Below are positions 23,765 through 34,989 of a DNA stretch of 64,000 nt, piece by piece; position 1 is the stretch's first letter; the number at the start of each line of letters is the position of its first letter. The notes below the pieces were generated by a model. The model was not told the DNA's origin, ran no database searches, and saw only the letters and a list, made by a program, of their open reading frames with translations. Position numbers and translations under genes: made by a program. The stretch is from assembly GCA_946122785.1 (NCBI GenBank), contig CAMGYJ010000008.1, positions 17,137,475 to 17,201,474 of the forward strand. The letters run 5' to 3'. The stretch is from Linum tenue. Lineage: Eukaryota; Streptophyta; Magnoliopsida; Malpighiales; Linaceae.

Positions 23765-24056
23765 CTAGTTGGATGGATAGGGCCACCTGGATTCGATTGT
23801 GGGATCCAAAATTCCATCCAAGCTGAAAGTGTTTGTTTGGCAGATCATCAATCGAATCCTCCCAACAACGGAGGCTTTGATCGAGAAGGATGTTGATGTG
23901 CATCCCAGGTGCCCAGTTTATTGGGCGGAATCAGAAACAATGGAACACTTGTTTCTTGATTGTCCTGTGGCTAGGGCCTTATGGGATCACTCGGGTATTG
24001 TGTATCTTGGTCAAGATCTGCCTCACCACACTTTCCCCCTTTTCTTAAGAAATTAA
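23765..24056 (+). pseudogene. LINE zf-RVT domain fragment
   Basis: PSKLKVFVWQIINRILPT, then a C-x2-like segment (HPRCPVYWAESETMEHLF) and DCPVARALWDH match the zinc-binding region that follows the reverse transcriptase in plant LINEs. It abuts endonuclease sequence directly, which defines the deletion. Confidence 0.82.
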
Positions 24057-24279
24057 TGCATCTCCTAAATCAACCCCATCGGTTCATGGCATTTGTGGCT
24101 GTCCTTTGGCAAATCTGGCGGTCGCAAAATCAGGTTGTCTTCGAAGGAAAATAGTATGGGATCCCGACTCTGATGAGGTAGTTCAATCAGCAATCCCGTG
24201 AATGGCTAAGTCTTCCTGGTGACCGTCGCCTCCTTTCTCCCATCCATGTATCTCAACCAATGGATGCGGGACAACCGAA

Positions 24280-24640
24280 CAAAGTTGTCTGTAAGTGGGA
24301 TGGGGTGACTAAAAGTGGGATTTTTGGAATAGTCGGATGGGCGCTATTCTCCGGGAAGCTATTCTCTAGGGTTTAAGTTTGGGATTTTCGGATATACGAT
24401 TTGAAGGTGATGCCAAAGTTGTCATTGAGAAGATCCTCCATTTTGATACCCGGGATAGTCGGATGGGCGTAATTCTTAAATAGTTCGTGCAGTTATTCGA
24501 GATTCATGGTGGCCTCAGTGTACGATTTGTAGGTCGTTGTAACAATAGAGTAGCCAATTTGGTGGCTGGGAAGGCCCTTTCATTGTACCCGACTGCGAGT
24601 CACTTTTTTTATTTCCTAGTCTGTCTTAATTCCAGGATGT
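24280..24640 (+). pseudogene. LINE RNase H-like domain, broken
   Basis: VCKWDGVTKSGIFGIVGWA opens the domain near 24290. FEGDAKVVIEKILHFDTRD near 24402 and CNNRVANLVAGKALS near 24541 are later conserved blocks. There are several stops and a frameshift. Confidence 0.72.
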
Positions 24641-24736
24641 AATTATCTATTTTACCAATCAATATATATGATTATCTTTGTAGGTCATTGTAACAATAGG
24701 GTAGCCAATTTGGTGGCTAGGAAGGCCCTTTCATTG
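24528..24736 (+). repeat. 59-bp direct repeat at the LINE 3' end
   Basis: 24528-24586 and 24678-24736 differ at about four positions. Both contain GTAACAATAG and GTAGCCAATTTGGTGGCT. The first is followed by one 3' tail and the second by another, so two LINE 3' ends lie in tandem. Confidence 0.85.
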
Positions 24737-24872
24737 CAATTTGCAACAAATTACCTCTCTCATCAAGGTGATAACTCACCTTTTGATTGTCCTATTATTG
24801 ATATGACAAATTTTTCTTTGACCTAATTGGAACTTGTATGATGTGGTCTCTTAGACCATTTGATTAATAACA

Positions 24873-25228
24873 AATCGAAATGATTTTCCACTATTTCAAC
24901 AAAAAATGATTGAATCATTCCCAAATTATGTAGTCTCAATCTTACATTCTTTTAATCCCAACAAAGCAAATTGACATATCTAATCCGGCTCAAACCCAAT
25001 TGGTGATTACAAAAAACAAACTACACTTTTGAATAGTAATATAAAAATAATAAAAATTAAAAACAAACTAAATCACCAATGATCGTTCATTCAAATCGTT
25101 AGAGAGAGAAATAACCTCATTCATTTCTCTATCTCCCTTTTTTCCTCTCCCTCTCCCAAGTCTCAACGTTGAGGACGATGATGATCCTCTTGTAAAAAAA
25201 AGGAGTGAGGGAGAGGAGAGGGGAAAAT
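24873..25228 (+). promoter_or_regulatory. Upstream region of the WD40 gene
   Basis: AT-rich DNA followed by a CT-rich leader with CTCTCTATCTCCC at 25115-25170 and GA-rich sequence up to the ATG. No clear TATA box was picked out. Confidence 0.35.
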
Positions 25229-26932
25229 ATGAGTCATCTTCTTCCTTCTCCTGTAATTAATAAAATTCCACCATTGCGATTCAGAATAATATACAAAAAT
25301 CATTTTCTAGCATTCCTTTGCCTTGTTTTCTTCTCCCTCCTATCCTTTTTCTTTCTCCTTCATCACCCTCTCTCTCATTTCTTCTCCATTGTCGATGATG
25401 TTTTCCTCCTTTTCTACTTGTGCTCCTCATTCGCCCTCTTCAAGATCAACCAAAACCTAGTCCTCTTAATTCATCCTTCTCGTAACAAAACTAGCACCTT
25501 CTTGCCGAAGCCTCAAAATCATAGCACCCTTGCAATTCCTTCATCAAAGCCATATGGGGTTGCTGTTGATTCCTCTCTTAAGAACAAGTGCCCAAAACTT
25601 CCAAAAAATAGAGCATTGACAGAATCTTTTTCGTTCAAGGAGAACTGTTCGATTCATAGAACATTTAATGCTATGGATAATTCACCATCAGGAAGTAATG
25701 ATTTGTCTAGCGTGCCATCTCCTTTAACCAAGTCCCCATGGTCTTCCCATCTTAATTTGAACGTTGAAGAACATGGTGGAGGTGAAGTCTCGGAATTAAG
25801 CCCCAATGTGTTGTTGGGTTCTCTAGTGAGGGAAGAAGGGCATATTTATTCATTGGCAGCAGTAGGGGATTTACTATACACAGGATCTGACAGCAAGAAC
25901 ATTCGGGTTTGGAAAAATCATCGAGAATTCTCTGGATTTAAATCAAATAGCGGTTTGGTGAAGGCGATCATTATATCCAAGGACAAGATTTTCACAGGGC
26001 ACCAGGACGGGAAAGTTCGGGTATGGAAAGTTTCATCCAAAAACTCGTCGGTTCACAAACGAGTTGGGACCTTACCGACTCTCAAGGATGTGGTCAAGAA
26101 CTCGATTAAACCTAGCAATTACATCAATGAAACGAGGAAAAATGGGATCAATGGCCTCTGGCTAAAGCATTTTGATGCAATTTCCTGCCTGGGGATTAGT
26201 GAGGATGGCGCATACCTCTACTCTGCATCATGGGATAAGACCTTCAAAGTGTGGCGGATCTCCGATTTCAAATGCCTGGAATCGATTGCCGCCCATGATG
26301 ATGCAGTAAATGCCCTTGTGGCTGGGTTTGATGGATTAGTGTTCACAGGTTCTGCAGATGGCAGTGTGAAGGTGTGGCGACGGGAGCTGCAGGGGAAAGG
26401 GACGAAGCATTTCTTTTCCCAAACGCTACTGAAGCAAGAGTGTGCAATTACGGCTTTGGCGGTAAACCCACCAGATGCCACTGTTGTATATTGTGGATCC
26501 TCGGATGGGCTCATCAATTTTTGGGAGAGGGACACACAACTATCACATGGTGGCGTTTTAAGAGGACATAAATTGGCAGTGCTCTGCTTGGTCTCAGTCG
26601 GGAGCTTAGTGTTTAGTGGTTCTGCGGATATGGCTATTTGTGTGTGGAGGAGGAGCGGGATTGAGCATACATGTTTATCGCAGTTAATTGGACACACAGG
26701 ACCAGTGAAATGTTTGGCGGTGGAGGAGGATCCTAACCCAACGGCAGGAGCTGGCGGGAGGTCATGGACTTTGTATAGTGGGAGCCTTGATAAGTCGGTG
26801 AAGATGTGGAGGGTGTCAGAGCAAGCACCACCAATGGGATGGAGCGGGAGTAGTAAGCGGCCAACGTCGACACTAACAGTCGCTCCAACTTTCTCGAATC
26901 AAGGTAACAGGATTAGTGAGGCAAAGTGTTGA
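25229..26932 (+). CDS. WD40-repeat protein, JINGUBANG-like
   Basis: Single exon, 567 codons from ATG 25229. Seven WD blades occupy about residues 200-540: [20 protein letters not shown]...[36 protein letters not shown]...[42 protein letters not shown] and [13 protein letters not shown]. Blade order, the long loop after blade 2 ([17 protein letters not shown]) and the intronless structure fit the plant JINGUBANG family, which in Arabidopsis represses pollen germination. The N-terminal 70 residues contain two strongly hydrophobic stretches, which I do not expect in this family. Translation might instead begin at the ATG at 25673, giving a more typical protein. Function is inferred from family only. 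Confidence 0.85.
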   Translation: MSHLLPSPVINKIPPLRFRIIYKNHFLAFLCLVFFSLLSFFFLLHHPLSHFFSIVDDVFLLFYLCSSFALFKINQNLVLLIHPSRNKTSTFLPKPQNHSTLAIPSSKPYGVAVDSSLKNKCPKLPKNRALTESFSFKENCSIHRTFNAMDNSPSGSNDLSSVPSPLTKSPWSSHLNLNVEEHGGGEVSELSPNVLLGSLVREEGHIYSLAAVGDLLYTGSDSKNIRVWKNHREFSGFKSNSGLVKAIIISKDKIFTGHQDGKVRVWKVSSKNSSVHKRVGTLPTLKDVVKNSIKPSNYINETRKNGINGLWLKHFDAISCLGISEDGAYLYSASWDKTFKVWRISDFKCLESIAAHDDAVNALVAGFDGLVFTGSADGSVKVWRRELQGKGTKHFFSQTLLKQECAITALAVNPPDATVVYCGSSDGLINFWERDTQLSHGGVLRGHKLAVLCLVSVGSLVFSGSADMAICVWRRSGIEHTCLSQLIGHTGPVKCLAVEEDPNPTAGAGGRSWTLYSGSLDKSVKMWRVSEQAPPMGWSGSSKRPTSTLTVAPTFSNQGNRISEAKC

Positions 26933-27438
26933 TAAACAACAAGGTAATGGATATAGGTTAACTCTTTTTGATGTCAATTGTATGCTTTGATGGTGAAATT
27001 TTGGATGTTATTGTGTACAAGGGTGAGTTAGCATGGGCAAACCAAATGAAATGTAGTCCATGAGAAATTTCAGAATTAGTATGGTTTCTCATATATGAAT
27101 TTTTCTTTTTTTGAAAAGTATGATTTCACATACTTATTATTTTTCAAAATACAAAAAGTTACTATTTTACTTAATTGCTTCCACCCAACTTAGAACACTG
27201 GCCACTGAAATCAATGATTGTGCGAAAATAAGAACAAAATTGCCAACAATTTGGTTTTGATAAAATCAAATAGAATCGTTATTTGGGTCGTAGTTTGATT
27301 CTTAATATTTGATAAATTTATTTTAATGTCGATCAAATGTTCATTCCTAAATGACCGTCCAAATCATTTAAGTAAAGGATTAGTTTGTGAGGTAGAGAGA
27401 AACAACAAATTCTATAAAGAAGTTGTGCAACTCACTTA
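26933..27438. other. 3' flank of the WD40 gene
   Basis: AT-rich, with no coding pattern. Probably 3' UTR followed by intergenic DNA. Confidence 0.4.
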
Positions 27439-27447
27439 TAAAAATAA

Positions 27448-27789
27448 GGGTAATGTCTATTTTTTATTCAAATCTTTTTCAGATTCTTTTATATTATCCA
27501 AACCTATTAAAATGCTATTAATTAGCCAAATCTTTCGTAATGCATCCAAATATTAGCCATTTTTACGTTATCGTTAATAATTTTGTAACTCTTTTCTTAG
27601 TTAAAATACTAAAACTTTGGAATGTTGATCTTCATGTGTCTCTTTCAAGTCAGTATCATGTTACCAAGTCAATATTACTAACAAAATTGCTAATTGAAAG
27701 TTAATATTTGGTTAATTCTTAGTATTTCGATAGGTTTGGCTAATAAAAAAAAATCTAAAAAAGCTTTGGATAAAAAATAGACAATACCC
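27448..27789. mobile_element. MULE-type MITE, 342 bp
   Basis: The ends GGGTAATGTCTATTTTTTAT and, reverse-complemented from the right, GGGTATTGTCTATTTTTTAT start inverted arms of about 100 bp that also share CAAACCTAT and AATTA-CCAAAT blocks. The flanks TAAAAATAA (27439-27447) and TAAAAGTAA (27790-27798) match at 8 of 9 positions. It is non-coding. Confidence 0.75.
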
Positions 27790-28057
27790 TAAAAGTAAGT
27801 AAGGAGCACATTGATCATCTCAAGGTTTAATAGTGTTCTTTAATCATATATAAAACAAATAAAAAATAACTAATTGTGAACCTCGACATATCCAAGCAAT
27901 CTACCATGACAATTTAGGCATGTCAAAACAAACTCTGAAGCTTCAACTATTAAGAGATCGATAATGACAAGTTATGAACTATGAGTTGTTTGGAACCTTT
28001 GATTCTAAAACTGATGTATTCCAATATTGCATGTGCTAATATTATGGACATACTAAA

Positions 28058-28135
28058 AATATGTGTTTTCTAAAGCATGTTGTTTAGTAACTAAAAACAT
28101 GTGTTTTCTAAAACATGTTGTTTAGTAAATAAAAA
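28058..28135 (+). repeat. 39-bp tandem duplication
   Basis: ATGTGTTTTCTAAARCATGT followed by TGTTTAGTAA-TAAAAA occurs twice in succession, with one or two substitutions. Confidence 0.75.
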
Positions 28136-28196
28136 GATTTTGTGAATTTACTACAATTTGAAACATGGATACTCAATCTCACAAAAAAGTAACATT

Positions 28197-28509
28197 TGTT
28201 AAGAAACTAAAGGAATAGATAAACAACTATGAGAGAGTATGAAGAGGAAAAGACACAAGGTAAAAGAGAGGGGAAGAGTTCTTCTTATTCATCTTATTCA
28301 TTTATACAATGGGGAGCACTATTTATAGGCACATATACATAACCTTAACATTCTCCTCTATCAATACACATAAATGTGATATAATAACCATGAAGAGAAT
28401 TCATTTTCATGATCAATGTAGGAAGGTAATTACCTCCTAATGTAACATCCCATATGGAATCCAAAGTAGCGTCCAATGGACATCCACCATACTATATTGT
28501 TTCATAACA
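28197..28509 (-). repeat. 3' LTR of the copia-type element
   Basis: On the minus strand it begins TGTTATGAAAC and ends TTTCTTAACA. It is preceded, in that orientation, by the purine tract CCAAGGGGGAG at 28510-28520. Confidence 0.92.
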
Positions 28510-28712
28510 CTCCCCCTTGGATGTCCATCTATTGAGAATATGCCTCATTAAAACCTTATTAGGGAAAACCCTATGGGATAAAATCCTAGTGAAGGAAAAG
28601 GAGTACATAATCATCATAATACGCTATCTGAAACTTCCTCGTTAAAAACCTTACCTGGAAAACCCAGTGGGAAAAACCATGGTTAAGGGGAAAAGAGTGC
28701 AGTGCGTATATG

Positions 28713-28728
28713 CCCCCCCCCCCCCCCC
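28713..28728 (+). repeat. Poly-C run of 16
   Basis: Homopolymer just inside the left LTR of the copia element. Confidence 0.9.
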
Positions 28729-29321
28729 ACCATGACAACATCAAAGTGTAGTTTTGTGAACATAACTTTCAAATATAGTCATGGTAAGTTTCTTAGTGAA
28801 CAAATCTTCTAGATTGTCACTTTATGCATGATCCATTAGGACCATTTTCTTCATACATGATCTTCAGGATAATTTTCTATGAAGATAATCCACAACCACA
28901 AGTCATTTAGACGTGTTGGATCACAAATCTTAACCAAAAAATTCATAACAAGTCTCATGAATTGTTGACCATTGTGCATTATTAGATGATGTTGCTATTG
29001 TGATTTCTTTGGAATCTCCATGAGATACTTGTACGACCATAAATAAACAAATTACTCATCTATGATCGTTACCTATAGTAACGAAGTATAACTCAATGAA
29101 GAATAGCGAGATACATTTTCGTTCCAACGACATTAACATACGGTACTTCGGGACCTAATAATTCACTTTTATCTCAATACCTAAATTAATCTTTGTTCAC
29201 TTCTAGTGACCTTATGATCATTAGACTGCTGAACATATGAAATTTTCTCCATACAAAATTGTTCTTTCACTTTTCTGACAATGTCGTCCTGATCCAAAAA
29301 GGATCTTCTTAAATCCTTCAT

Positions 29322-29421
29322 GTTCAATTTTCTTTCTTTAAGCAAACCATGCTATATGAAACTCTTCTAGAGTTCAATTTTCTTTCTTTAAGCAAACCAT
29401 GCTTTATGAAGCTCTTCTGGA
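29322..29421 (+). repeat. 50-bp tandem duplication in the copia interior
   Basis: Two adjacent units start GTTCAATTTTCTTTCTTTAA and end ACTCTTCTAGA or GCTCTTCTGGA, with about four differences. Confidence 0.8.
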
Positions 29422-29789
29422 GTTCATATTAACTAAAACATATGAGATCATTATAAAATAATTTCTCGACTTTTTCTTCCAAATAATTACAAAACTTAGC
29501 TAACACAACTGTATGCAAACAATTACTTCATACCACAAGGTCACAAGCAAAAGGCACGTCATACACACAACATCACTTACCAAACCACATTCATAAATCA
29601 AACTCATAACTAAAACCACACGCACATATGACTATAAGTCATTACACAATCACACATGCCAAATACAAATTACAAATAATCTAATGCACTTTATTCGAAT
29701 TTAATCACGTAAGGCTTATTCGACCGCTTCCTTTAGTAGATATTCACTTAAGATGAATATACCATATTCATCCATTTTATCTCAATCCA

Positions 29790-30290
29790 TACAAAGGATT
29801 GTTTTATCGATCGATATTGTTCTCGAGAATGTCACATGTTTGCTTCCGGCAAGCTAATCCTTCAGGGAGTTTCGTATAAATATCATTATCAAGGGATCCA
29901 TACAAATAGGCTATCATAATATCTACCAAATGCAAATTTCATACTTTTTGAACTGCCAAACTATTTAAATTGCACAACATAGTTGCATTCACCACAAGAG
30001 AGTATTTCCTCTCATAATTAATGTTAGGTTTCTACGAGAAACCTCTTATGAGAAATTATGTTATATCTCTCACAATTCCACACATTTCCTTACACGTTTG
30101 TATAAAACCCATTTGTATCCCGTTAGTTTTACATCTTCAGGTGGACGGACTTCTGGTCCAAAACTTTTATCAAATAAGTCTAATGTCTTCTTTTGTATTG
30201 GCCAATAAATATTCCTTTGCATGCATCAATAGAATTTTACTTTTGATCCTCTTTGTATCTATAATGTTCAGCGCTACAACATAATCAAAA
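29790..30290 (-). pseudogene. Copia reverse transcriptase remnant
   Basis: On the minus strand FGPEVRPPEDVKLTGYKWVL (near 30165-30105) matches the segment before the copia RT core. After frameshifts, AYLYGSLDNDIYTKLPEGL (near 29915-29860) matches the RT block with its A-Y-L-x-G motif. Stops lie between them. No intact gag, protease or integrase was recognised elsewhere in the interior. Confidence 0.75.
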
Positions 30291-32632
30291 CCATTGTCGA
30301 CAATAAATTCACTTCGGTTTCAGCTTTTTCATACAAGCAAATTAATTGAGATATCTTCATTTTAAAACTTTCAGGTACCTACTATTCTTCAGGAACTATT
30401 ATCTCAATTATATGACTTGACTCTTCTAGAGTTATTTTATCCTCTAGTTTACCATCTTAATTTATAGCTCCTTCCTTTCTCGATGATTTTTATCTTTGGA
30501 ACCGATTGGTCTACCACGCTTCATGCGCTCGTTTAGACTCATTAGATTGTCTAATATGGACATCAATTTGTATTTGAGCATTCACAATTGGGCATGTGGT
30601 ATAATCACCCTTTTAGTGAGTAAAAGACGTTTGGCAATCGATACGTTTTTTTTATGAATCACCATATGAACTTCGAGTTCATGTTTCTTCGTTTGAGGAT
30701 CAAAATGCGATAATGATGATTCCAACTCACAGCTATGCCCAACTGTTTACTTTTCTCCCCCTTAACGTTTGAAAAGTAACTCATCAAAATGATGATATTA
30801 GCAAAAAGAGTCATGAACAAATCTCTCATTGCAATGGACACCATGTCCAACATAAGTTCTCATGGAACTCATAACGTGTTGTGGTGGAGCAATTGGGATG
30901 TATTCTGCACGCCCAAATTTTCTAGCATTTTAAATGTTTGGTCCATGACCAAAACCATTTGTATGAAAGGGGGGAACTTATGATTACTTGTTGGTTTCAG
31001 GCGAATTAATGATATCATATGCCTCAATAAGAGATCGATAGACTTAGCTTGTTCTCATAAGAGAAGATCTGTTTGATTGGATAATCATTAAAATATATCC
31101 ATCATTCGACAACTAATCTGGCAAACATCAGGTTGCGGTTAGATAACAGACATATATGACGATATAGTTGATGAATCAATCAAAATCATAAAATTCATAT
31201 ATGATTTGCACGGTGAGTGTATTATGATCACATAATCAATCATGTAATTGATGAATTCTCTAAACTCTCACTTAATTTTTGTATGATATCTCAATCATTT
31301 TCGCATCTGTATCCGGGATGGTATGACCGGACATGCCAAAACAAAAAGTTATCCGATCTTGCAAACTTCTGGTTTACAATTTCATATGTACTAATATACA
31401 TGTAGTACAAATTTCTTTAGTTAAGTATACGTTCTCTTAGAACACATTTCTGATGCAATATCAATTATGATATTCTTTTCTGCGAATATCTTCATAATTC
31501 GGTAATGCATCTTCAACTGACAGTTTAGTTCATTCACGTCTCAAAACATTAGCTCTTCTAGAGCCTTCACGTACTATTGTACTACATTTTGGCCATGAGG
31601 CACCTTCTGATTCGGTGAACTATTGTAAGCGCATATACATAGTGATAATAATATTTTCATACTATGGATATCACCAATATATTGTTTAGTTACTTCAAGT
31701 AACAAAACACAATCTCTTCCAGAGCTTTTGCTTACTTTCATACTATATGATATAATATCAGTATTGACTTTTGCAAATATTCATTCTATACAAAATAATA
31801 ATAATAATAATAACAACATATATGTGTTTCATAACACATTTCGGCATACGAAGGTTATGATATATGATCATGAATTTTGCTACACGAATTGTCATCCTCA
31901 TTTATAATTATTTTATCTTTCACTTCCGGTGAAAAGATACATTTGCTGATTGTCGTTATCCAAACACCAAATTATATTAATATCATGGTGTTTCTCGATC
32001 CATTCACTTTTAAGAATGGTTTGTTTTCATTCGCTTCCAGGAATGAAACAACACCCTTTGGATCAAATTATATAATATTTCCCATCACATGTCCAATACA
32101 CTTTTCACCTTTAACAAACAAGAAATAACTTATGTTTTATAAAATCTTTTCCATAATATTGCTACTGCAGGAGCACATATAGATTTTCATTTTCCTTCCA
32201 TTGATTCTTGGACCAAGAAAACTTATTTTCATATATCGGGTTCAAGATCAATGATACATTTTTCTTCATTTTTCCACTTCGGGGAAAATGAGATGTTTAG
32301 ACTTTCATTTCTCTATATGTACAATGTAGCAATCGATAAGTCAACCCATAATGATTTTGCTACTATAGGAGCAATTTTCATTTTTTGATAATGTCCAGGC
32401 ACAAAATCTATGTTACAAGATCGACATATATAAAATAAGTTTATAAAATAATATGAACAAATAACATGATCAAATAATCTCTCAAAGACAATGAGATAGA
32501 TAAACTTACTAACAAGAAACGACATGAAAAGTTGCATACCTTGATCGTGTTGTGATCTTACTCAAGTAAGTTTTGATTATGTAAAGAGACAATAACCAAC
32601 CATGACTCTGGCAGAGCTTCGTGCTGATAACG

Positions 32633-32945
32633 TGTTAAGAAACTAAAAGAATAGATAAACAACTATGAGAGAGTATGAAGAGGAAAAGATACAAGGTAAA
32701 AGAGAGGGGAAGAGTTCTTCTTATTCATCTTATTCCTTTATACAATGGGGAGCTCTATTTATAGGCACATATACATAACCTTAACATTCTCCTCTATCAA
32801 TGCACATAAATGTGATATAATAACCATGAAGAGAATTCATTTCCATGATCAATGTAGGGAGGTAATTACCTCCTAATGTAACATCTCATATGGAATCCAA
32901 AGTAGCATCCAATGGACATCCACCATACTATATTGTTTCATAACA
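32633..32945 (-). repeat. 5' LTR of the copia-type element
   Basis: Nine substitutions from the other LTR and no indel. Immediately inside it, on the minus strand, is CGTTATCAGCACGAAGC, the place of the primer-binding site. Confidence 0.92.
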
Positions 32946-32950
32946 ACATT

Positions 32951-33840
32951 ATATTTATAGTACATGCATTCTGAGTTCAAATTAAGTCGAACAAAATTGC
33001 ATTTCATAAGATGTATGTATTCTCAAAATACATCATTTAGAATTGGGGGTTCCAAATGACTAAACACCCGAAGCAAACTTAAAAGGACATCAAGCACATA
33101 CTATATGTAGAATTGACTACTTGTGATTATTACGAATAAGTATTTATACATTACTATATATATAAACATGAAGTTGAGTTACTGTTGCGTAACTATAAGT
33201 CATATAGCCAGCTAGCTAGGTTCATCGCCCTAGTCCACACAAAGACACAAAGCGCGACCCATCCATTGGCAAGGGACCCTTCCACAACCCATTCATCATT
33301 TTGCCTGCTTCAAATTTTGTTAAATCTGCTGAAATGAGGGAAGAGAGAAACCCTCCCTCGCCATTCACAGTTTCGCATTCAGTTCAACATTCCAATACAA
33401 TTAAAATCTAAAACTAGAAGATTGTCATCACCCACATGAGAAGAGAAGCTACTCATTCGTTGATGTGTTGGCCTCTACCTCGTCATTGACGCTACTTATC
33501 AACTATCCTCTCAATCCCGGTGCTGCTCACCATTGCGCTTTCTACCTCTCTGTCTTCAGTGTTTTGGAGAGTCCAAGATGTTGTGCCTTACGAGCTATCT
33601 TCGCTTCAGCCACTCATCGCCTCTATTTATTGGTTCTTCTTCAACTATCGCCTTATCGTCTTAAAGTGAGACCCTACTAACATCGTACATATACATCTAA
33701 CTCCAACATGTGAGCTCCCACTCAACCACTACTGCTAAAATAACAACACCTAGATGCCTAATCACTATTCACTACTGTTGTGAAGGTTGTGACTCTAGTG
33801 GTTGAGATTATCCACCATAACCTATGTCTAATGGGCACAT
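32951..33840. other. Intergenic, no gene recognised
   Basis: Mixed AT-rich sequence. The open frame at 33465-33680 has no recognisable domain. Confidence 0.4.
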
Positions 33841-34796
33841 CATCTTTATTTCCACATAAATTTCATAATTTCCTACATCCATGTTTCCTTCATCCAATTG
33901 TCCCCCATTGACATTCTACATGAGAGCACAGTAAAGACATATCACAATTGGTGCTACCCTTCATATATGTAAAAGTAGGGGTTAACATCTTTATTTCCAC
34001 ATAACCTTCATCATTTCCTACATGAAGGTGGGCAACGGGAAACATATATTTGGGTATATACATACCCGTCCCGTTTTGTAGAGTTACAGGTACCCAAATA
34101 CCCGTATTTTTTATGGGATGGTATTTGGGATCAAGAACTTCTACAATGGGTACGCACGAGTTACCCATTTGGGTATAACGGGTACCCGTACTACCCGCCT
34201 AATAGAGTGATCCATAACTCCAGCTTGACAGTAGCAGTAGCAATGAGCATATCAATATGTCTTATTTGCCTTATTTTCAATCAGAGGATGAAATGACCAA
34301 AGCTAGAGGTATGTCTTATTTGCCTTATTCAACCAGTCGAGAGCAGTGATGTGTTTCCAATGGAAGCAACAACCATACTAAAGTTTTCATCTTCAAGTAT
34401 GGTCACACAATCAAAATGCCTTGGTTATGAATCTGCAAAATTGTTAAGTGTCTGAATGCCACAGGTTGCAATTTCATGTTGTGGTTCTTTAAATACTAAT
34501 TGTGGGAATTTTGTTCCTACGTATCTCAAGTGGAGATGACACTAAATTAGTTTGTTGGAAGTGGAACATTACGGGCTAGATATGGGTTTGGGACATAGGA
34601 TGGAGTTTACTCTCCAAATGGGACTGGGTACTCATTTCAAACGGGACTGGTATCCAACCACATCTCGTTGCCCACCCCTATTCCTATATCCATGTTTCCT
34701 TCATCCAATTGTCCCCCATTGACATTCTACATGAGGGCACAGTAAAGACATATCACAATTGGTGCTACCCTTCATATATGTAAAAGTAGGAGTTAA
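33841..34796 (+). repeat. 145-bp tandem duplication, second copy split by an insertion
   Basis: Unit 1 is 33841-33985. Unit 2 is 33986-34023 plus 34690-34796: 38 bp and 107 bp, together again 145 bp. It was cut by the element at 34024-34681 and its 8-bp duplication. The 107-bp parts differ at only about two positions. Confidence 0.9.
34024..34681. mobile_element. Non-autonomous hAT element, 658 bp
   Basis: The ends GAAGGTGGGCAACGGG and, reverse-complemented from the right, ATAGGGGTGGGCAACGAG are typical plant hAT termini. The flanking TCCTACAT (34016-34023) and TCCTATAT (34682-34689) are an 8-bp duplication with one mismatch. Subterminal GGGTACCCGT-type repeats are present and there is no transposase. 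Removing it restores the tandem unit exactly. Confidence 0.88.
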
Positions 34797-34989
34797 ATAA
34801 CTCGCATGAATACGAACTTGACCATTCAGACAATACCTTATGTTGTCATCTAGCAATTGACATTTGATGCAGTGTATCAAATGCTTCTTTGTACATAGAG
34901 TAGCACCCTTAGACCATGATGCACCGTCTCAATCTCACCATAGACTTTTATTCGTTGGATCTTTGGATGACCAAATTGTACCTTGAACT

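Larger units (their letters stand above)
19850..24872 (+). mobile_element. L1-type LINE lacking the reverse transcriptase
   Basis: Domains appear in LINE order on the plus strand: DUF4283 and CCHC knuckle (ORF1), endonuclease, zf-RVT and RNase H. The join between endonuclease and zf-RVT near 23765 removes essentially all of the reverse transcriptase. Many in-frame stops show long inactivity. The 5' end is a rough estimate. The 3' end is placed after TTGATTAATAACA. Two copies of a 59-bp 3' segment occur at 24528 and 24678. Confidence 0.82.
28197..32945 (-). mobile_element. LTR retrotransposon, copia-type, both LTRs present, interior decayed
   Basis: Two 313-bp LTRs (28197-28509 and 32633-32945) flank the interior. 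Both outer sides have ACATT (28192-28196 and 32946-32950), a perfect 5-bp duplication. The LTRs differ at 9 of 313 positions by my count (about 97% identity). On the minus strand the LTR starts TGTTATGAAAC. A polypurine tract (CCAAGGGGGAG) precedes the left copy, and TTATCAGCACGAAGCTC follows the right copy as the primer-binding region, so the element is transcribed leftward. A degenerate reverse transcriptase segment supports copia. The interior is far more eroded than the LTRs. Confidence 0.9.
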
